From Serinibacter salmoneus (GTDB lineage: Bacteria > Actinomycetota > Actinomycetes > Actinomycetales > Beutenbergiaceae): 64,000 bases of DNA. Position 1 is the stretch's first letter, and the number at the start of each line of letters is the position of its first letter. A program made the translations under genes and the position numbers. The stretch is from contig NZ_PDJD01000001.1 in the NCBI RefSeq assembly GCF_002563925.1, positions 1,370,973 to 1,434,972 on the forward strand. The letters run 5' to 3'. Under the pieces are notes generated by a model, which ran no database searches, was not told the origin of the DNA, and saw nothing but the letters and a program-made list of their open reading frames with translations. Of the stretch, positions 1 to 9,206 are shown piece by piece.

Positions 1-1388
1 CGCCTAGCCAGGGCAGCACTCTGCTCGGGGTAGCCCGCGCGCTGAGCGCCGAGATGCCGTGCACGATGCGTGCGCTGAGCACCGGGCGGATCGATGAGTG
101 GCGGGCGATCGTTCTCGTGCGGGAGTCGGCCTGTCTCTCCGTCGAGGACCGGATGCAGCTCGACCGCGAGGTCTGCGGCGATCCGGAGGCGCTGGTGGGC
201 GTCGGGGCCCGGAGGCTCGGGGCACGGGCCCGCCGGGTCGCGCAGCGCCTGGACGCCGCGAGCCTGGTCGCACGGGCACGCAAGGCCGAGCGGGACCGCA
301 CCGTGACGATCCGCCCGGCGCCGGACACCATGGTGTACCTGACGGCGCTGCTTCCCGTGGCCCAGGGGGTGAGCGCGTACGCGGCGCTTGACGCCGCGGC
401 CGCAGCGGCGCGGGCGGCTGGGGATGCGCGCGGACGCGGGCAGGTGATGGCGGACACGCTCGTCGAGCGGCTGACGGGGCGAGCGGCGGCCGCGCCGGTT
501 CCGGTCGGCGTGAACCTCGTGATGACCGACGCGGCGCTCCTGGCGCCACCCGGGACACCCGGTCGCGACGAGCCAGCAGGCATCGTGGGTTCGTGCGACG
601 GCCGACTCGCGCCGCCGCCCGCGGGCATCGGACCGCTCCCGGCCGGCTGGGCGCGCGAACTCGTCGCGGCAGCCCTCGATGGTTCGACTGATGGCACGGC
701 TGAGGGCACGCCTGGTGGCACAGCCGGTCGCTCACCTGACCCGGCCACCGCCGTCACCCTGCGTCGGCTCTTCACCGAACCCACCACCGGCGAACTCCTC
801 GCACTGGAGTCCCGCTCTCGGGTGGCGCCGCCCGGACTGCGCCGGTTCGTCGTGCTGCGGGACGGCACCTGCCGCACCCCGTACTGCGATGCGGCGATCC
901 GGCACACCGACCACGCCCACGAGGTCGCACGCGGCGGACCGACCACCGCGGAGAATCTGCAGGGCCTGTGCGAACGCTGCAACTACGCGAAGCAGGCGCC
1001 CGGGTGGGCCGCCACCGTGGGAGCAGACGCGAGCGGTGTCCCCCGCAGCTCGCGGGCAGCCGTGGGTGCCGCAGCGGTGGGTGCCGCAGCGGTGGGTGCT
1101 GCAACAGGAGGTTCGGCGACAGCGTCGCTTCGCACCCCGACCGGTCACGTCTACCGCAGCCGACCCGATCCGCTCCCCGGCGCGACATCACCACCGAATA
1201 CCCGTCAGGCCGCGCTCGGCGAGCCGGCTGGCTGTCGCTGGGACCGCACCACCCGCCGGGTCCCCGGCACACGAGCCGGCATCGTGCACCTGGCGACGCC
1301 GATGGGCCCGACGCCCACCGTCGCGCGATCCACCCACGGACCGGGGATCGAGTCCGGTCGGAGGAAGACCTACCCGCGGAGAATCTAG
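1..1388 (+). CDS. DUF222 / HNH endonuclease protein (13E12 repeat family), 5' end outside window
   Basis: The reading frame is open to the left edge of the window (first full codon at base 3), so the true start lies upstream; the ATG at 54 is internal. The beginning reads like the middle of a DUF222 domain (ALSAEMPCTMRALSTGRID, then a DR..LDREV helix). The C-terminal third holds an HNH module: GTCRTPYC, then HTDHAHEVARGG, then the ENLQGLCERCNYAK cysteine-containing segment. These proteins are abundant in actinobacteria; nuclease activity is assumed from the HNH fold and no target is known. After the HNH comes an Ala-Val-Gly repeat tail and a low-complexity C-terminus. A second, frameshifted relative lies near 46 kb. 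The TAG stop is reused as the first bases of the fmt -10 hexamer. Confidence 0.85.
   Translation, partial: PSQGSTLLGVARALSAEMPCTMRALSTGRIDEWRAIVLVRESACLSVEDRMQLDREVCGDPEALVGVGARRLGARARRVAQRLDAASLVARARKAERDRTVTIRPAPDTMVYLTALLPVAQGVSAYAALDAAAAAARAAGDARGRGQVMADTLVERLTGRAAAAPVPVGVNLVMTDAALLAPPGTPGRDEPAGIVGSCDGRLAPPPAGIGPLPAGWARELVAAALDGSTDGTAEGTPGGTAGRSPDPATAVTLRRLFTEPTTGELLALESRSRVAPPGLRRFVVLRDGTCRTPYCDAAIRHTDHAHEVARGGPTTAENLQGLCERCNYAKQAPGWAATVGADASGVPRSSRAAVGAAAVGAAAVGAATGGSATASLRTPTGHVYRSRPDPLPGATSPPNTRQAALGEPAGCRWDRTTRRVPGTRAGIVHLATPMGPTPTVARSTHGPGIESGRRKTYPRRI
1062..1106 (+). repeat. 15-bp tandem repeat, three units, inside the DUF222/HNH gene
   Basis: Two identical units (GTGGGTGCCGCAGCG) and one diverged unit (GTGGGTGCTGCAACA) sit head to tail. 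They encode a V-G-A-A-(A/T) repeat in the linker after the HNH domain. The unit length keeps the frame. Confidence 0.85.
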
Positions 1389-1391
1389 ACT
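1386..1391 (+). promoter_or_regulatory. -10 hexamer TAGACT, leaderless start of fmt
   Basis: TAGACT is followed by exactly 6 nt and the GTG start of fmt. Its first three bases are the TAG stop of the upstream DUF222 gene. The arrangement fits a transcript that begins at the start codon; this is inferred from position only. Confidence 0.5.
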
Positions 1392-1397
1392 CGCCGG

Positions 1398-2372
1398 GTG
1401 ACCGATCGACTACGAGTCCTGTTCGCGGGCACGCCCGAGGTGGCGATCCCGACCCTCGACGCGCTCGCCGAGACACACAACGTGGTGGCGGCCCTCACCC
1501 GACCGCCCGCGCGCCGTCGTCGCCGCGGCGAACCGGAGCCGTCCCCGGTGGCGCTGGCCGCCCGGGAGCGGGGGATCGATGTGCTGGAGTGGCCCACCCT
1601 GCGCACCGAGGAAGCCAGGCGCCGCCTGGCCGACCTCGACCTGGACATCGCCGTCGTCGTGGCCTACGGGGCGCTCGTCCCACAGGCCCTGCTGGAGATG
1701 CCCCGGCACGGTTGGGTGAACCTCCACTTCTCGCTGCTGCCCGCCTGGCGCGGCGCCGCACCCGTGCAGTGGGCCGTCCGCTCCGGGGACCCCGTCACCG
1801 GCGCCACCGTCTTCCGGCTGACCGCCGGCCTGGACGAGGGACCCGTGGTCGGCACGATGACCGAGGCGGTGCGTCCCCGCGACACCTCCGGGGACCTCCT
1901 GGACCGGCTCGCGGTGGCGGGGGCACCCCTGGTGCTGCAGAGCGTCGCGGCACTCGCCGACGGCTCCGCCACCCCGGTACCACAGCCCACGGACGGCATC
2001 AGCCTCGCGCCGCGCATCGACGTCGCCGATGCCCGCGTGCGATGGGAGCACCCGGCCCTCGCCATCGACCGGCTCGTCCGCTCCATGACGCCCGCACCCG
2101 GTGCCTGGGGCGAGGTGGCGGGCCGGCGCGTCAAGCTCGGCCCCGTCACCCCGGTGTCCATGCCGCGCGTGGGGTCGGCCATGCCGAGCCGGACCCTGGC
2201 TCCCGGGGAGATCGAGGCGACCAAGCAGGCGGTGTTCGTCGGCACCGGCAGCGAGAGCGTGCAACTGAGCGACGTCGCACCCGCCGGCAAGCAGTGGATG
2301 CCCGCCGCCGACTGGGCCCGCGGCGCAACCATCGACGGCGCGCGCTTCGAGGCAACTCAGGACCAGGCATGA
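1398..2372 (+). CDS. fmt: Methionyl-tRNA formyltransferase
   Basis: Transfers the formyl group of 10-formyl-tetrahydrofolate to Met-tRNA(fMet) for translation initiation; cytosolic. The 324-residue length is normal for the family. The N-terminal Rossmann-like domain opens with VLFAGTPE, and the active site reads N108-L-H110 followed by [11 protein letters not shown], with D146 in the LDEGP segment, giving the expected Asn-His-Asp set. The C-terminal OB-like domain begins around residue 210. GTG start, chosen because a TAGACT hexamer lies 6 nt upstream and no Shine-Dalgarno is visible. It overlaps rsmB by ATGA, so the two are translationally coupled in the common fmt-rsmB order. Confidence 0.97.
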   Translation: MTDRLRVLFAGTPEVAIPTLDALAETHNVVAALTRPPARRRRRGEPEPSPVALAARERGIDVLEWPTLRTEEARRRLADLDLDIAVVVAYGALVPQALLEMPRHGWVNLHFSLLPAWRGAAPVQWAVRSGDPVTGATVFRLTAGLDEGPVVGTMTEAVRPRDTSGDLLDRLAVAGAPLVLQSVAALADGSATPVPQPTDGISLAPRIDVADARVRWEHPALAIDRLVRSMTPAPGAWGEVAGRRVKLGPVTPVSMPRVGSAMPSRTLAPGEIEATKQAVFVGTGSESVQLSDVAPAGKQWMPAADWARGATIDGARFEATQDQA

Positions 2373-3841
2373 CCCAGCCGCAGCGCCGCTCCGGCACCGA
2401 CCCGGCCCGCCAGGCCGCCTACGACGTCCTGCGCGCCGTCGCCGACTCCGACGCCTACGCGAACCTCGTGCTGCCCGGCATGCTCGCCGAGCGTCGCCTC
2501 GGCCGGCGCGATGCCGCGTTCGCGACAGAGTTGGCCTACGGCACGCTGCGGCTGCGGGGCCGCTACGACGCCGTGCTGGAACGCTGCTCCTCCCGCAGCC
2601 TGCGCGAGATCGACCCGCGGGTCCTGGACGCCCTGCGCCTGGGCGCGCATCAACTCCTCGGGATGCGCGTGCCCCCGCACGCGGCGGTGGGGGAGACCGT
2701 GAACCTCGTGCGCGGCGTCGCGGGACCGGGTGCGGCCACCTTCGCGAACGCGGTGCTGCGCAGCGTGGGACGCGCCAGCAGGCAGGAGTGGTTCGCTCGC
2801 CTGGAGCGCGAGATCCCGGACGAGACCGAGCGGCTGGCCACGATCGAGGCGCACCCCACGTGGATCGTGCGGGAACTGCGCGCCTCACTGGCGCAGCAGC
2901 GGCAGCACGACGGCGATGAACACCTGATCGATCAGCCCACCCTCGAGGGCGAGCTACGTGAGCTGCTGCGCGCGGACAACGAGGCGCCGCAGGTGACCCT
3001 CGTGGCACGCCCCGGCCTGGTGGATGATCGCGAACTCGAGGAGGCGGACGAGCTCGGTCGCCTCGAATCGCACCCCGCCGCCCCCACCGCGTGGCTGCTG
3101 CGCAGCGGCTCCCCGGAGCGGATCCCCGCGCTGCGGCAGGGCCGGATGGGCGTGCAGGATGCCGGCTCCCAGCTCGTCACCCTCGCGATGGCCGGAGCGA
3201 GCATCGAGGGCACCGACGACCTCTGGGCCGACCTGTGCGCTGGCCCGGGCGGCAAGAGCGCGCTGCTGGGCGCGGTGCTCGCCGAGCGCGCGGGGCGAGA
3301 CGAGGTCGGAGCAGCGGCCGACGCCCCGCCCATGCTCGTGGCCGGCGAGGTGCAGCCGCACCGCGTGGGCCTCGTGCGCCGCAGCGTGAAGGCGATCCCG
3401 AGCGAGCACGTCGAGGTCGTGGAGTGGGACGGGCGCACCCTCGGTGAGGAGCACCCCGAGCACTTCGATCGGATCCTCGTGGACGCCCCGTGCACGGGCC
3501 TGGGTGCGCTGCGCCGTCGGCCGGAGTCCCGGTGGCGCCGCCAGCCCGCCGATGTGCCCGCACTGACCGCGCTGCAGACCGACCTGCTCGACTCCGCGCT
3601 GCGCGCCGTGCGGCCCGGGGGAGTGGTCGGGTACGTGACGTGCTCCCCGCACCTGGCCGAGACCCGCGCCGTGGTCGATCGGGCCGTGGCGCGCCGCGAC
3701 GTGGAGGTGCTCGACGCCGTCGCCGCCGCCCGCGATGCCGGCGCCCGGCTCGACGGTCTCGGCGAGGGTCCCTACCTGCAGTTGTGGCCGCACCGGCACG
3801 GCACCGACGCGATGTTCCTGGCGCTGCTGCGACGACGCTAG
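2369..3841 (+). CDS. rsmB: 16S rRNA (cytosine-C5) methyltransferase RsmB
   Basis: SAM-dependent m5C methyltransferase of 16S rRNA (C967 in E. coli numbering). The 490-residue protein has the NusB-like N-terminal RNA-binding domain (about residues 10-150: [27 protein letters not shown]) and the Rossmann methyltransferase domain. The SAM motif is [13 protein letters not shown]; the two catalytic cysteines of this class are in [15 protein letters not shown] and [10 protein letters not shown]. The ATG start overlaps the fmt stop (ATGA). An in-frame open stretch continues upstream through fmt, but homology starts only at this ATG. Confidence 0.96.
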   Translation: MTQPQRRSGTDPARQAAYDVLRAVADSDAYANLVLPGMLAERRLGRRDAAFATELAYGTLRLRGRYDAVLERCSSRSLREIDPRVLDALRLGAHQLLGMRVPPHAAVGETVNLVRGVAGPGAATFANAVLRSVGRASRQEWFARLEREIPDETERLATIEAHPTWIVRELRASLAQQRQHDGDEHLIDQPTLEGELRELLRADNEAPQVTLVARPGLVDDRELEEADELGRLESHPAAPTAWLLRSGSPERIPALRQGRMGVQDAGSQLVTLAMAGASIEGTDDLWADLCAGPGGKSALLGAVLAERAGRDEVGAAADAPPMLVAGEVQPHRVGLVRRSVKAIPSEHVEVVEWDGRTLGEEHPEHFDRILVDAPCTGLGALRRRPESRWRRQPADVPALTALQTDLLDSALRAVRPGGVVGYVTCSPHLAETRAVVDRAVARRDVEVLDAVAAARDAGARLDGLGEGPYLQLWPHRHGTDAMFLALLRRR

Positions 3842-3851
3842 CGGCAGTGGC

Positions 3852-3857
3852 TAGGGT
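3852..3857 (+). promoter_or_regulatory. -10 hexamer TAGGGT before rpe
   Basis: TAGGGT lies 6 nt before the GTG start of rpe, fitting leaderless transcription; no Shine-Dalgarno is visible in the 22-bp gap after rsmB. Confidence 0.5.
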
Positions 3858-3863
3858 GGTGGT

Positions 3864-4529
3864 GTGGGTATCCGCATCACACCGAGCATCCTGAACTCCG
3901 ACGTCTCCGACCTGCGCGGCGAACTCGCGAAGATCGCGGGCGCCGACTACGCGCACATCGACGTGATGGACAACCACTTCGTGCCGAACCTCACCTGGGG
4001 TCTGCCGGTGGTCGAGGCGCTGCTACCGGTCACACCGGTGCCTCTGGACATCCACCTGATGATCACCGACGCCGACCGGTGGGCGCCGGCCTACGCGGAG
4101 GCGGGTGCGCACAGCGTCACCTTCCACGCCGAGGCGGCGGCCGCGCCGATCCGCCTCGCCCGGGAGATCCGCAAGCAGGGGGCGCGCGCCGGGATGGCGC
4201 TGCGGCCCGCCACCCCGGTGGAGCCGTACCTGGAGCTGCTCGGCGAGATCGACATGCTCCTGGTGATGACCGTGGAGCCCGGGTTCGGCGGCCAGAAGTT
4301 CCTGGACTCCATGCTCCCGAAGATCCGCGCCGCCCGCGCCGCGGTCAGCGAGAGGGATCTGCCGGTGTGGATCCAGGTGGACGGCGGCGTCTCCCGCGCC
4401 ACCATCGAACGCGCTGCGGAGGCGGGGGCCGACACGTTCGTGGCGGGATCCGCCGTCTACGGGGCCGAGGATGCCGCCGCCGAGGTCGACGCGCTGCGGG
4501 CGCTGGCCCAGGGCGCACACGCGCACTGA
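3864..4529 (+). CDS. rpe: Ribulose-phosphate 3-epimerase
   Basis: Interconverts ribulose 5-phosphate and xylulose 5-phosphate in the pentose phosphate pathway. At 221 residues it is full length for this TIM-barrel family. The strand-1 motif ITPSILNSD, the metal/catalytic segment [16 protein letters not shown], the [12 protein letters not shown] loop and the second catalytic aspartate in QVDGGVS are all intact. GTG start chosen from the TAGGGT hexamer 6 nt upstream. It follows fmt-rsmB in the same direction, as in many actinobacteria; a transketolase of the same pathway sits at the far end of the window but is not linked. Confidence 0.96.
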   Translation: MGIRITPSILNSDVSDLRGELAKIAGADYAHIDVMDNHFVPNLTWGLPVVEALLPVTPVPLDIHLMITDADRWAPAYAEAGAHSVTFHAEAAAAPIRLAREIRKQGARAGMALRPATPVEPYLELLGEIDMLLVMTVEPGFGGQKFLDSMLPKIRAARAAVSERDLPVWIQVDGGVSRATIERAAEAGADTFVAGSAVYGAEDAAAEVDALRALAQGAHAH

Positions 4530-4542
4530 CCCACACGCCTAC

Positions 4543-5430
4543 TCAGACCAGGAGTTCCGCCACCGCCCGCACGAACGCCTGCGCGGCATGCGGCGCGAGG
4601 TTCACGTTCAGGGCGGGCTCGATGAGTTCCGCCTCCAGCACCACCACGCCGTGCTGCGCGGAGGTCACCAGGTCGATCCGCGCGTACAGCGGCGCGGGCT
4701 CACCCGTGACGGCGGCGACCGCCTCCAGGGTGCGGGCGGCCAGCGCCGCCTCGGCGTGCGTGGCCGTCACGATCTCCGGGTGCTCCTGGTAGACGCCGCC
4801 GATCAGGGTGCCGCCGCGCTCCAACAGCGCCCCCTTGGCGATGGTGTGGGTGGGCTCGCCCCCGATCACGTACACCGAGCGCTCCGCGCCCTCGGAGAGC
4901 TCGGGGACCTCCGGCTGCAGCATCACCGTGCCGCCGCGCCGCAGGATCCGCTCGCCCAGGGTCGGCGCGCCGGGGTCGGCGGCATCGAACAAGCCGGTGT
5001 CCATGGAACCGGCCGAGACGGTCGGCTTCACCACGACCCCACCCGAGCGCGTGGCGAGGTCCGCGCCGAGGGCGGCGGCGTCGTCGTGGAAGACGGTGGG
5101 CACGACGGCGATGCCCGCCTCGGCGAGATCGCTCAGGTACCGCTTGTCGAGATTCCAGCGGATCGTGCCGGGGGAGTTGACCAGCCGGGTCACCGAGGCG
5201 ACGCGGGTGAGCCAGGCGTCGAACTCGCCCGCGTGCTGCGGGTAGTCCCACGTGGAGCGCACCAGCACGAGGTCGTACGCCGCCCAGTCCGCCTGGCTGC
5301 GCCACGGCACGGCGTCGGCGGCGATACCCGCCCGCGCGAACGCCGGCAGCAGCAGCGGGGTGTCGACGTCGGGGTCGGTGGGCAGGTAGGAGGCCATCGT
5401 CGCCACGGCGACGCGGGGCATGGGCGGCAT
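4543..5430 (-). CDS. ATP-grasp domain protein, function unknown
   Basis: A 295-residue stand-alone ATP-grasp ligase-like protein. The N-terminal Rossmann-like part (VAVATMAS, then LVLVRSTWDYPQH) and the central ATP-binding part (NLDKRYL, GVVVKPTVSAGS, TVMLQPEVPEL) resemble the cluster that includes glutathione synthase/RimK-like enzymes and DcsG of cycloserine biosynthesis. The metal-binding end reads YARIDLV and EAELIEP. No substrate-defining neighbour is present: it lies alone between rpe and a divergent riboswitch-controlled operon. Start choice: the ATG at 5430 has GGAG four bases upstream; an in-frame ATG at 5460 and another at 5421 are alternatives. Likely joins an acid to an amine using ATP, but this is only the family reaction. 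Confidence 0.8.
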   Translation of the reverse strand: MPPMPRVAVATMASYLPTDPDVDTPLLLPAFARAGIAADAVPWRSQADWAAYDLVLVRSTWDYPQHAGEFDAWLTRVASVTRLVNSPGTIRWNLDKRYLSDLAEAGIAVVPTVFHDDAAALGADLATRSGGVVVKPTVSAGSMDTGLFDAADPGAPTLGERILRRGGTVMLQPEVPELSEGAERSVYVIGGEPTHTIAKGALLERGGTLIGGVYQEHPEIVTATHAEAALAARTLEAVAAVTGEPAPLYARIDLVTSAQHGVVVLEAELIEPALNVNLAPHAAQAFVRAVAELLV

Positions 5431-5477
5431 CGTGCTCCGTCTCGTGGGTGTGAGTATCATCGAACCAGAACACGCTA

Positions 5478-5607
5478 CGTGCTCCGGGGTCGGTGAAAGT
5501 CCGAGCCGGCGGTGACAGTCCGCGACCCGCTCCCTCCGTCAGGAGGGCGCGGTTGACCTGGTGGAATTCCGGGACCGACGGTGAAAGTCCGGATGGGAGG
5601 AAGCACG
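5478..5607 (+). ncRNA. FMN riboswitch (RFN element)
   Basis: The conserved RFN core is directly readable: GGTCGGTGAAAGTCCGAGCC, CCGGCGGTGACAGTCCGCGA, the variable-arm hairpin around CTCCGTCAGGAG, then GACCGACGGTGAAAGTCCGG and ATGGGAGGAAGCACG. The closing P1 helix is CGTGCT (5478-5483) with AGCACG (5602-5607). It sits about 110 nt before the ribX start. Downstream, CCCTCACCC (5675-5683) could pair with the ribX Shine-Dalgarno region (5707-5715), while GGGGCG-CAA-CGCCCT (5664-5678) would compete with it. FMN would then repress translation; this last step is inference. Confidence 0.95.
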
Positions 5608-5715
5608 AGGGTGTCGTGAGCCGCTGGCGCGCCTGACGCGCCCGGTGCGTTCTCGGCAACCCAGGGGCGCAACGCCCTCACCCCGGTCGCAGTGGTGCGA
5701 ACCGAAGGGTGGAGG

Positions 5716-6531
5716 ATGACGCAGGCGCTGGTCCGAGGCGATCTTGAGCAACGGCGACGGCACGAGCGTGCCGCGTTGCGCGCGCGCCGGCTCACCGCGC
5801 TGCTGCCTCCCGTGCTGCTCGGCGCCGCGATCCTCGCGCTGTGGGTCGCCTGGGCGCCCCGCCTCGGCCCGATCCTGCTGCCCTCGCCGTCCTCCGTGAT
5901 CGCGGCGCTCGGCGAGCTCTCCGCGACCGGTGACCTCTGGCCCGCCGCCGCCACGACCGCCTGGACGGCGCTGCGCGGCGTGCTGCTCGCCGTCGTGGTG
6001 GCCGCGCCCCTGGCGTGGGTGATCGTGCACTCCCGCTACGCCGCGGCGGCCCTGGAGCCCTACATCGCCGCCTCCCAGGCCATTCCCGCCGTGGCGATCG
6101 CCCCCCTGCTGGTGTTGTGGTTCGGCTACGGCTCGGGCACCACCGCCCTGCTGGCGGCGCTCATGGTCTTCTTCCCGGTCGTGGTGACCGGCGCCGTCGG
6201 CCTGCGCAGCCTGGACCGTGAGGTGCTGGACGCCGCGCGGGTCGACGGCGCCGGCACCGCCCGCATGCTGCGTCACCTCGAGCTCCCGCTCGCCCTGCCG
6301 CACCTGCTGGCCGGCATCCGGGTGGGCGTCACCCTGGCGATGATCGGCGCGATCGTGGGGGAGTTCGTGATCGGCGGCGAGGGCCTGGGCCGGCTGCTGG
6401 TCGCCGCCAGGGACCGCGCCGACACCTCCGCCCTGTTCGCCACCCTCCTGGTGGTGTGCGCCGTGTCCATGACGGGGTACGGCTTGGTGCGCCTGGCCGA
6501 GTACCGCGCCTCGCTCATGACCGAACGCTAG
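5716..6531 (+). CDS. ribX: Flavin ABC transporter permease (RibX-type)
   Basis: A 271-residue BPD-type ABC permease with about six hydrophobic segments (LLGAAILALWVAWA, GVLLAVVVAAPLAWV, LLAALMVFFPVVV, IGAIVGEFVIGG, LLVVCAVSMTGYG) and an EAA-like cytoplasmic loop (LDAARVDGAGTARMLRHLELP) that would contact an ATPase. It resembles thiamine-precursor/taurine-type permeases, but the FMN riboswitch immediately upstream and the NMT1/THI5-like binding protein downstream identify the RibXY arrangement reported for riboflavin uptake. Start: ATG at 5716 has GAAGGG 6 nt upstream; GTGs at 5692/5695 are alternatives. No ATPase gene is adjacent. Confidence 0.85.
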   Translation: MTQALVRGDLEQRRRHERAALRARRLTALLPPVLLGAAILALWVAWAPRLGPILLPSPSSVIAALGELSATGDLWPAAATTAWTALRGVLLAVVVAAPLAWVIVHSRYAAAALEPYIAASQAIPAVAIAPLLVLWFGYGSGTTALLAALMVFFPVVVTGAVGLRSLDREVLDAARVDGAGTARMLRHLELPLALPHLLAGIRVGVTLAMIGAIVGEFVIGGEGLGRLLVAARDRADTSALFATLLVVCAVSMTGYGLVRLAEYRASLMTER

Positions 6532-6560
6532 AAGCCCCTCCTCCTCACGAAAGGCACGCC

Positions 6561-7589
6561 ATGATTTCAGGTCACACCCACCACCTCCTCGCCGTCGCCG
6601 GGATCGCGACCCTCGCGCTGAGCGCATGCAGCACCGAGTCCGCAACCGAGAGCCCGGCGACAGATGCCTCCACGGCAGAGTCCAGCGCCGCCACCGCCAC
6701 CACACCCACCTCCCTGACCGTGGGCCTGTCCTACGTGCCCGACATCCAATTCGCGCCGTTCTACGTGGCCGAGGACCTCGGGTTCTACGAGGAGGCGGGC
6801 CTGGACGTCACCCTGCGCCACCACGGCGCCGAGGAGGGGATCTTCACGGCCCTGGAACAGGGCGCCGAGGACGTGGTCGTCGCCTCCGGTGACGAGGTGC
6901 TCGGCCAGGCCGCCGCCGGCAGCGACGTCGTGCAGATCGCCACCCTGTACGCCACCTCCCCGGTGGCCCTCATCGCCCCCGAGGAGGCGGGGATCACGAG
7001 CGCCGCAGACCTGGAGGGCCTGACGATCGGGACGCCGGGGGAGTTCGGCTCCACCTACCTCGGGCTGCTGACCCTGCTGGAGGAGGCGGGCCTTGGCGCG
7101 GACGACGTGACGATCCAGAGCATCGGCTACACCCAGACCACCGCGCTGCTGACCGAGCAGGTGGACGCCGTCATGGGCTTCTCCAACGGCGACGGCGTGC
7201 GCATCGCGGCCGCCGGTACCCCCGTGACCATGCTCGAGCCGCCGAGCCTGGTGAGCGTGGGCGTGGCCACCACGGGGGAGGAGATCGAGAGCGAGGCCGA
7301 GGCACTCACCGCCTTCATCGAGGCGAGCGTGCGCGGCGCGCAGGCCGCGGCCGAGGACCCCGAGGGCACCGTGGAGATCGCCTCGGGCCACATCTCCGGG
7401 ATGACGGCGGACGCCCGGGAGGACGCCCTGGCCGTGCTGGAGGCCACCATCCCGCTGTGGTCCGACGGCGCGGAGACCGACCTGGAGGTGTGGCAGGCCA
7501 TGGGCGAGGCCATGGTGGGCGCCGGCATCATCGAGGCGGTGCCCGAGGGCGCCGTCACGAACGACCTCGCCTCCGGCGCGGGCCGGTAG
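6561..7589 (+). CDS. ribY: Flavin-binding lipoprotein of ABC transporter (RibY-type, NMT1/THI5-like)
   Basis: Extracytoplasmic solute receptor of 342 residues. The N-terminus is a lipoprotein signal peptide ending in the lipobox LALSAC, followed by a Ser/Thr/Ala-rich linker. The mature part starts with [19 protein letters not shown] and [13 protein letters not shown], the hallmark of the NMT1/THI5-like receptor family, and contains GIFTALEQG and [13 protein letters not shown] ligand-loop segments. Family members bind pyrimidine thiamine precursors or flavins; here the FMN riboswitch two genes upstream argues for riboflavin. ATG at 6561 has AAAGG upstream and gives a clean signal peptide. Follows ribX by 29 nt. 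Confidence 0.87.
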   Translation: MISGHTHHLLAVAGIATLALSACSTESATESPATDASTAESSAATATTPTSLTVGLSYVPDIQFAPFYVAEDLGFYEEAGLDVTLRHHGAEEGIFTALEQGAEDVVVASGDEVLGQAAAGSDVVQIATLYATSPVALIAPEEAGITSAADLEGLTIGTPGEFGSTYLGLLTLLEEAGLGADDVTIQSIGYTQTTALLTEQVDAVMGFSNGDGVRIAAAGTPVTMLEPPSLVSVGVATTGEEIESEAEALTAFIEASVRGAQAAAEDPEGTVEIASGHISGMTADAREDALAVLEATIPLWSDGAETDLEVWQAMGEAMVGAGIIEAVPEGAVTNDLASGAGR

Positions 7590-7592
7590 GCT
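7587..7592 (+). promoter_or_regulatory. -10 hexamer TAGGCT before hisE
   Basis: TAGGCT overlaps the TAG stop codon of ribY and lies 8 nt before the GTG start of hisE, so hisE may have its own leaderless promoter inside the end of ribY. Confidence 0.4.
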
Positions 7593-7600
7593 TGCGCCAC

Positions 7601-7864
7601 GTGAAGACGTTCGAGGAACTGTTCGCCGAGCTGAGCGAGAAGGCCGCCACCCGCCCCGAGGGGTCCGGGACCGTCGCGGAACTCGACGCCGGGGTCCACA
7701 CGATCGGCAAGAAGCTCGTGGAGGAGGCCGCCGAGTCCTGGATGGCCGCCGAGCACGAGGGGCCGGAGCACGCCGCGCAGGAGATCTCCCAGCTGCTCTA
7801 CCACGCCCAGGTGATGATGCTCGCATGCGGCCTGGAGCTGAAGGACGTCTACCGACATCTGTGA
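7601..7864 (+). CDS. hisE: Phosphoribosyl-ATP pyrophosphatase
   Basis: Second step of histidine synthesis: hydrolyses PR-ATP to PR-AMP. The 87-residue stand-alone HisE (not fused to HisI) has the MazG-like metal motif [13 protein letters not shown] with the partner [13 protein letters not shown]. The GTG start gives the family N-terminus [11 protein letters not shown]. Pairs with hisG 46 bp downstream, the usual actinobacterial hisE-hisG pair apart from the main his operon. Confidence 0.95.
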   Translation: MKTFEELFAELSEKAATRPEGSGTVAELDAGVHTIGKKLVEEAAESWMAAEHEGPEHAAQEISQLLYHAQVMMLACGLELKDVYRHL

Positions 7865-7910
7865 TGCCGCCCCGCGTCCGGACTCGCTAGACACTTCTAA
7901 GGAAACCCCC

Positions 7911-8753
7911 ATGCTGCGCATCGCCGTCCCGAACAAGGGCTCCCTGTCCGAGCCCGCCACCACCCTGCTGCGGGAGGCCGGCTACAAGGCTCGCCGCGAC
8001 TCCCGCGAGCTCGTGCTGCACGACTCCGAGAACGACGTGGAGTTCTTCTTCCTGCGTCCCCGCGACATCGCCGTGTACGTCGGCTCGGGCACCGTGGACG
8101 CCGGCATCACCGGCCGCGACCTGCTCATCGACTCCGGGGTCGAGGCCGTGGAGCACCGCCCGCTCGGCTTCGCCCGCTCCCGGTTCCACTTCGCCGCCCC
8201 GCCCGCCGCGATCAGCAGCGTGGAGGGCCTGGCGGGTAAGCGCATCGCCACCTCCTACCGCGTGCTGGTGGAGGGATACCTCGCCGAGCGCGGCGTGAGC
8301 GCGGAGGTGATCCGCCTGGACGGCGCGATCGAGTCCACCGTGCAGCTCGGGGTGGCCGACGCCGTCGCGGACGTCGTGGAGACCGGCTCCACCCTGCGGG
8401 CGGCCGGGTTGGCCACCTTCGGGGACGTGCTGCTGGAGTCCGAGGCCGTGCTCATCCGCCCCACCGGCGACGTGCGGCCCGGTTTCGACAAGCTCGATCG
8501 GCGCATCCTCGGCGTGCTGACCGCGCGCGAGTACGTGCTCATGGACTTCGACATCCCCGTGGGGAAGGTGGACGCCGCCGCCGCGATCGCGCCCGGCCTG
8601 GAGTCCCCGACGGTGTCCCCGCTGCACGATGGCTCCTGGGCCGCAGTGCGCGTGATGGTCAAGCGCCGCGCGAGTCACCGGATCATGGACGAACTGCAGG
8701 AGCTCGGCGCCCGCGGCATCCTCGTCACCCAGATCCACGCCACCCGGCTGTAG
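7911..8753 (+). CDS. hisG: ATP phosphoribosyltransferase, long form
   Basis: First and feedback-controlled step of histidine synthesis, joining ATP and PRPP. The 280-residue length and C-terminal region (from about residue 205) show the long, HisZ-independent form with its own regulatory domain. Visible motifs are [11 protein letters not shown] at the N-terminus, [22 protein letters not shown], and the PRPP loop region [18 protein letters not shown]. Start ATG follows AAGGAAA with 5-nt spacing. Lies directly after hisE and 3 bp before a PH-domain gene. Confidence 0.97.
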   Translation: MLRIAVPNKGSLSEPATTLLREAGYKARRDSRELVLHDSENDVEFFFLRPRDIAVYVGSGTVDAGITGRDLLIDSGVEAVEHRPLGFARSRFHFAAPPAAISSVEGLAGKRIATSYRVLVEGYLAERGVSAEVIRLDGAIESTVQLGVADAVADVVETGSTLRAAGLATFGDVLLESEAVLIRPTGDVRPGFDKLDRRILGVLTAREYVLMDFDIPVGKVDAAAAIAPGLESPTVSPLHDGSWAAVRVMVKRRASHRIMDELQELGARGILVTQIHATRL

Positions 8754-8756
8754 CGC

Positions 8757-9206
8757 GTGGACCCCCTGCTCGCGCCGTTCCGCGCCCGCCGGGCGCGGAC
8801 GGTCGCGTGGGTGCTGACCGCCGTGGTCATCGCGAGCGTCATCGCGTTGTTCGTCACGGTGCGCCCGAACGCCGCGACCACGCTGGGCGCCGGGGACTAC
8901 GGGATCGTCCTCGTCTTCGCCGCGATCCTGATCGCGATCCTGTGGCGCCAGGCCACCGTCTCCGCGGTGCCGGACGAGCGCGGTGTCACGGTGCGCAATC
9001 TCGTCCTCACCCGGCGGGTGGAGTGGGCCGAGGTGGTCTCCGTGCGCTTCTCCTCCGACCGCGCCTGGGCGCAACTGGACGTGATCGACGACGACCCGAT
9101 CGCCGTCATGGCGATCCAGAACGCCGACGGCGCGCGCGCCCGGGACGAGGCCCAGCGCCTGGCCACGCTCGTGGAACGCTACGGGGGCACGAGCGTCAAC
9201 GACTAG
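8757..9206 (+). CDS. Small membrane protein with bacterial PH domain
   Basis: 149 residues: a short cytoplasmic N-terminus, two membrane helices (WVLTAVVIASVIALFVTV and YGIVLVFAAILIAILW), then a PH-like domain with the pattern ERGVTVRNLVLTRRVEWAEV and VRFSSDRAWAQLDV typical of actinobacterial PH-domain proteins. GTG start 3 bp after hisG, so probably co-transcribed with it, a linkage also common in related genomes. Function unknown. It ends tail to tail with the next gene: the palindrome CTAG supplies a TAG stop on both strands. Confidence 0.8.
   Translation: MDPLLAPFRARRARTVAWVLTAVVIASVIALFVTVRPNAATTLGAGDYGIVLVFAAILIAILWRQATVSAVPDERGVTVRNLVLTRRVEWAEVVSVRFSSDRAWAQLDVIDDDPIAVMAIQNADGARARDEAQRLATLVERYGGTSVND

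Noticed and set aside
968-2368. In-frame upstream extension of rsmB by 467 codons
   Set aside because: It overlaps fmt and the DUF222 gene entirely; homology starts at the ATG at 2369, which overlaps the fmt stop.
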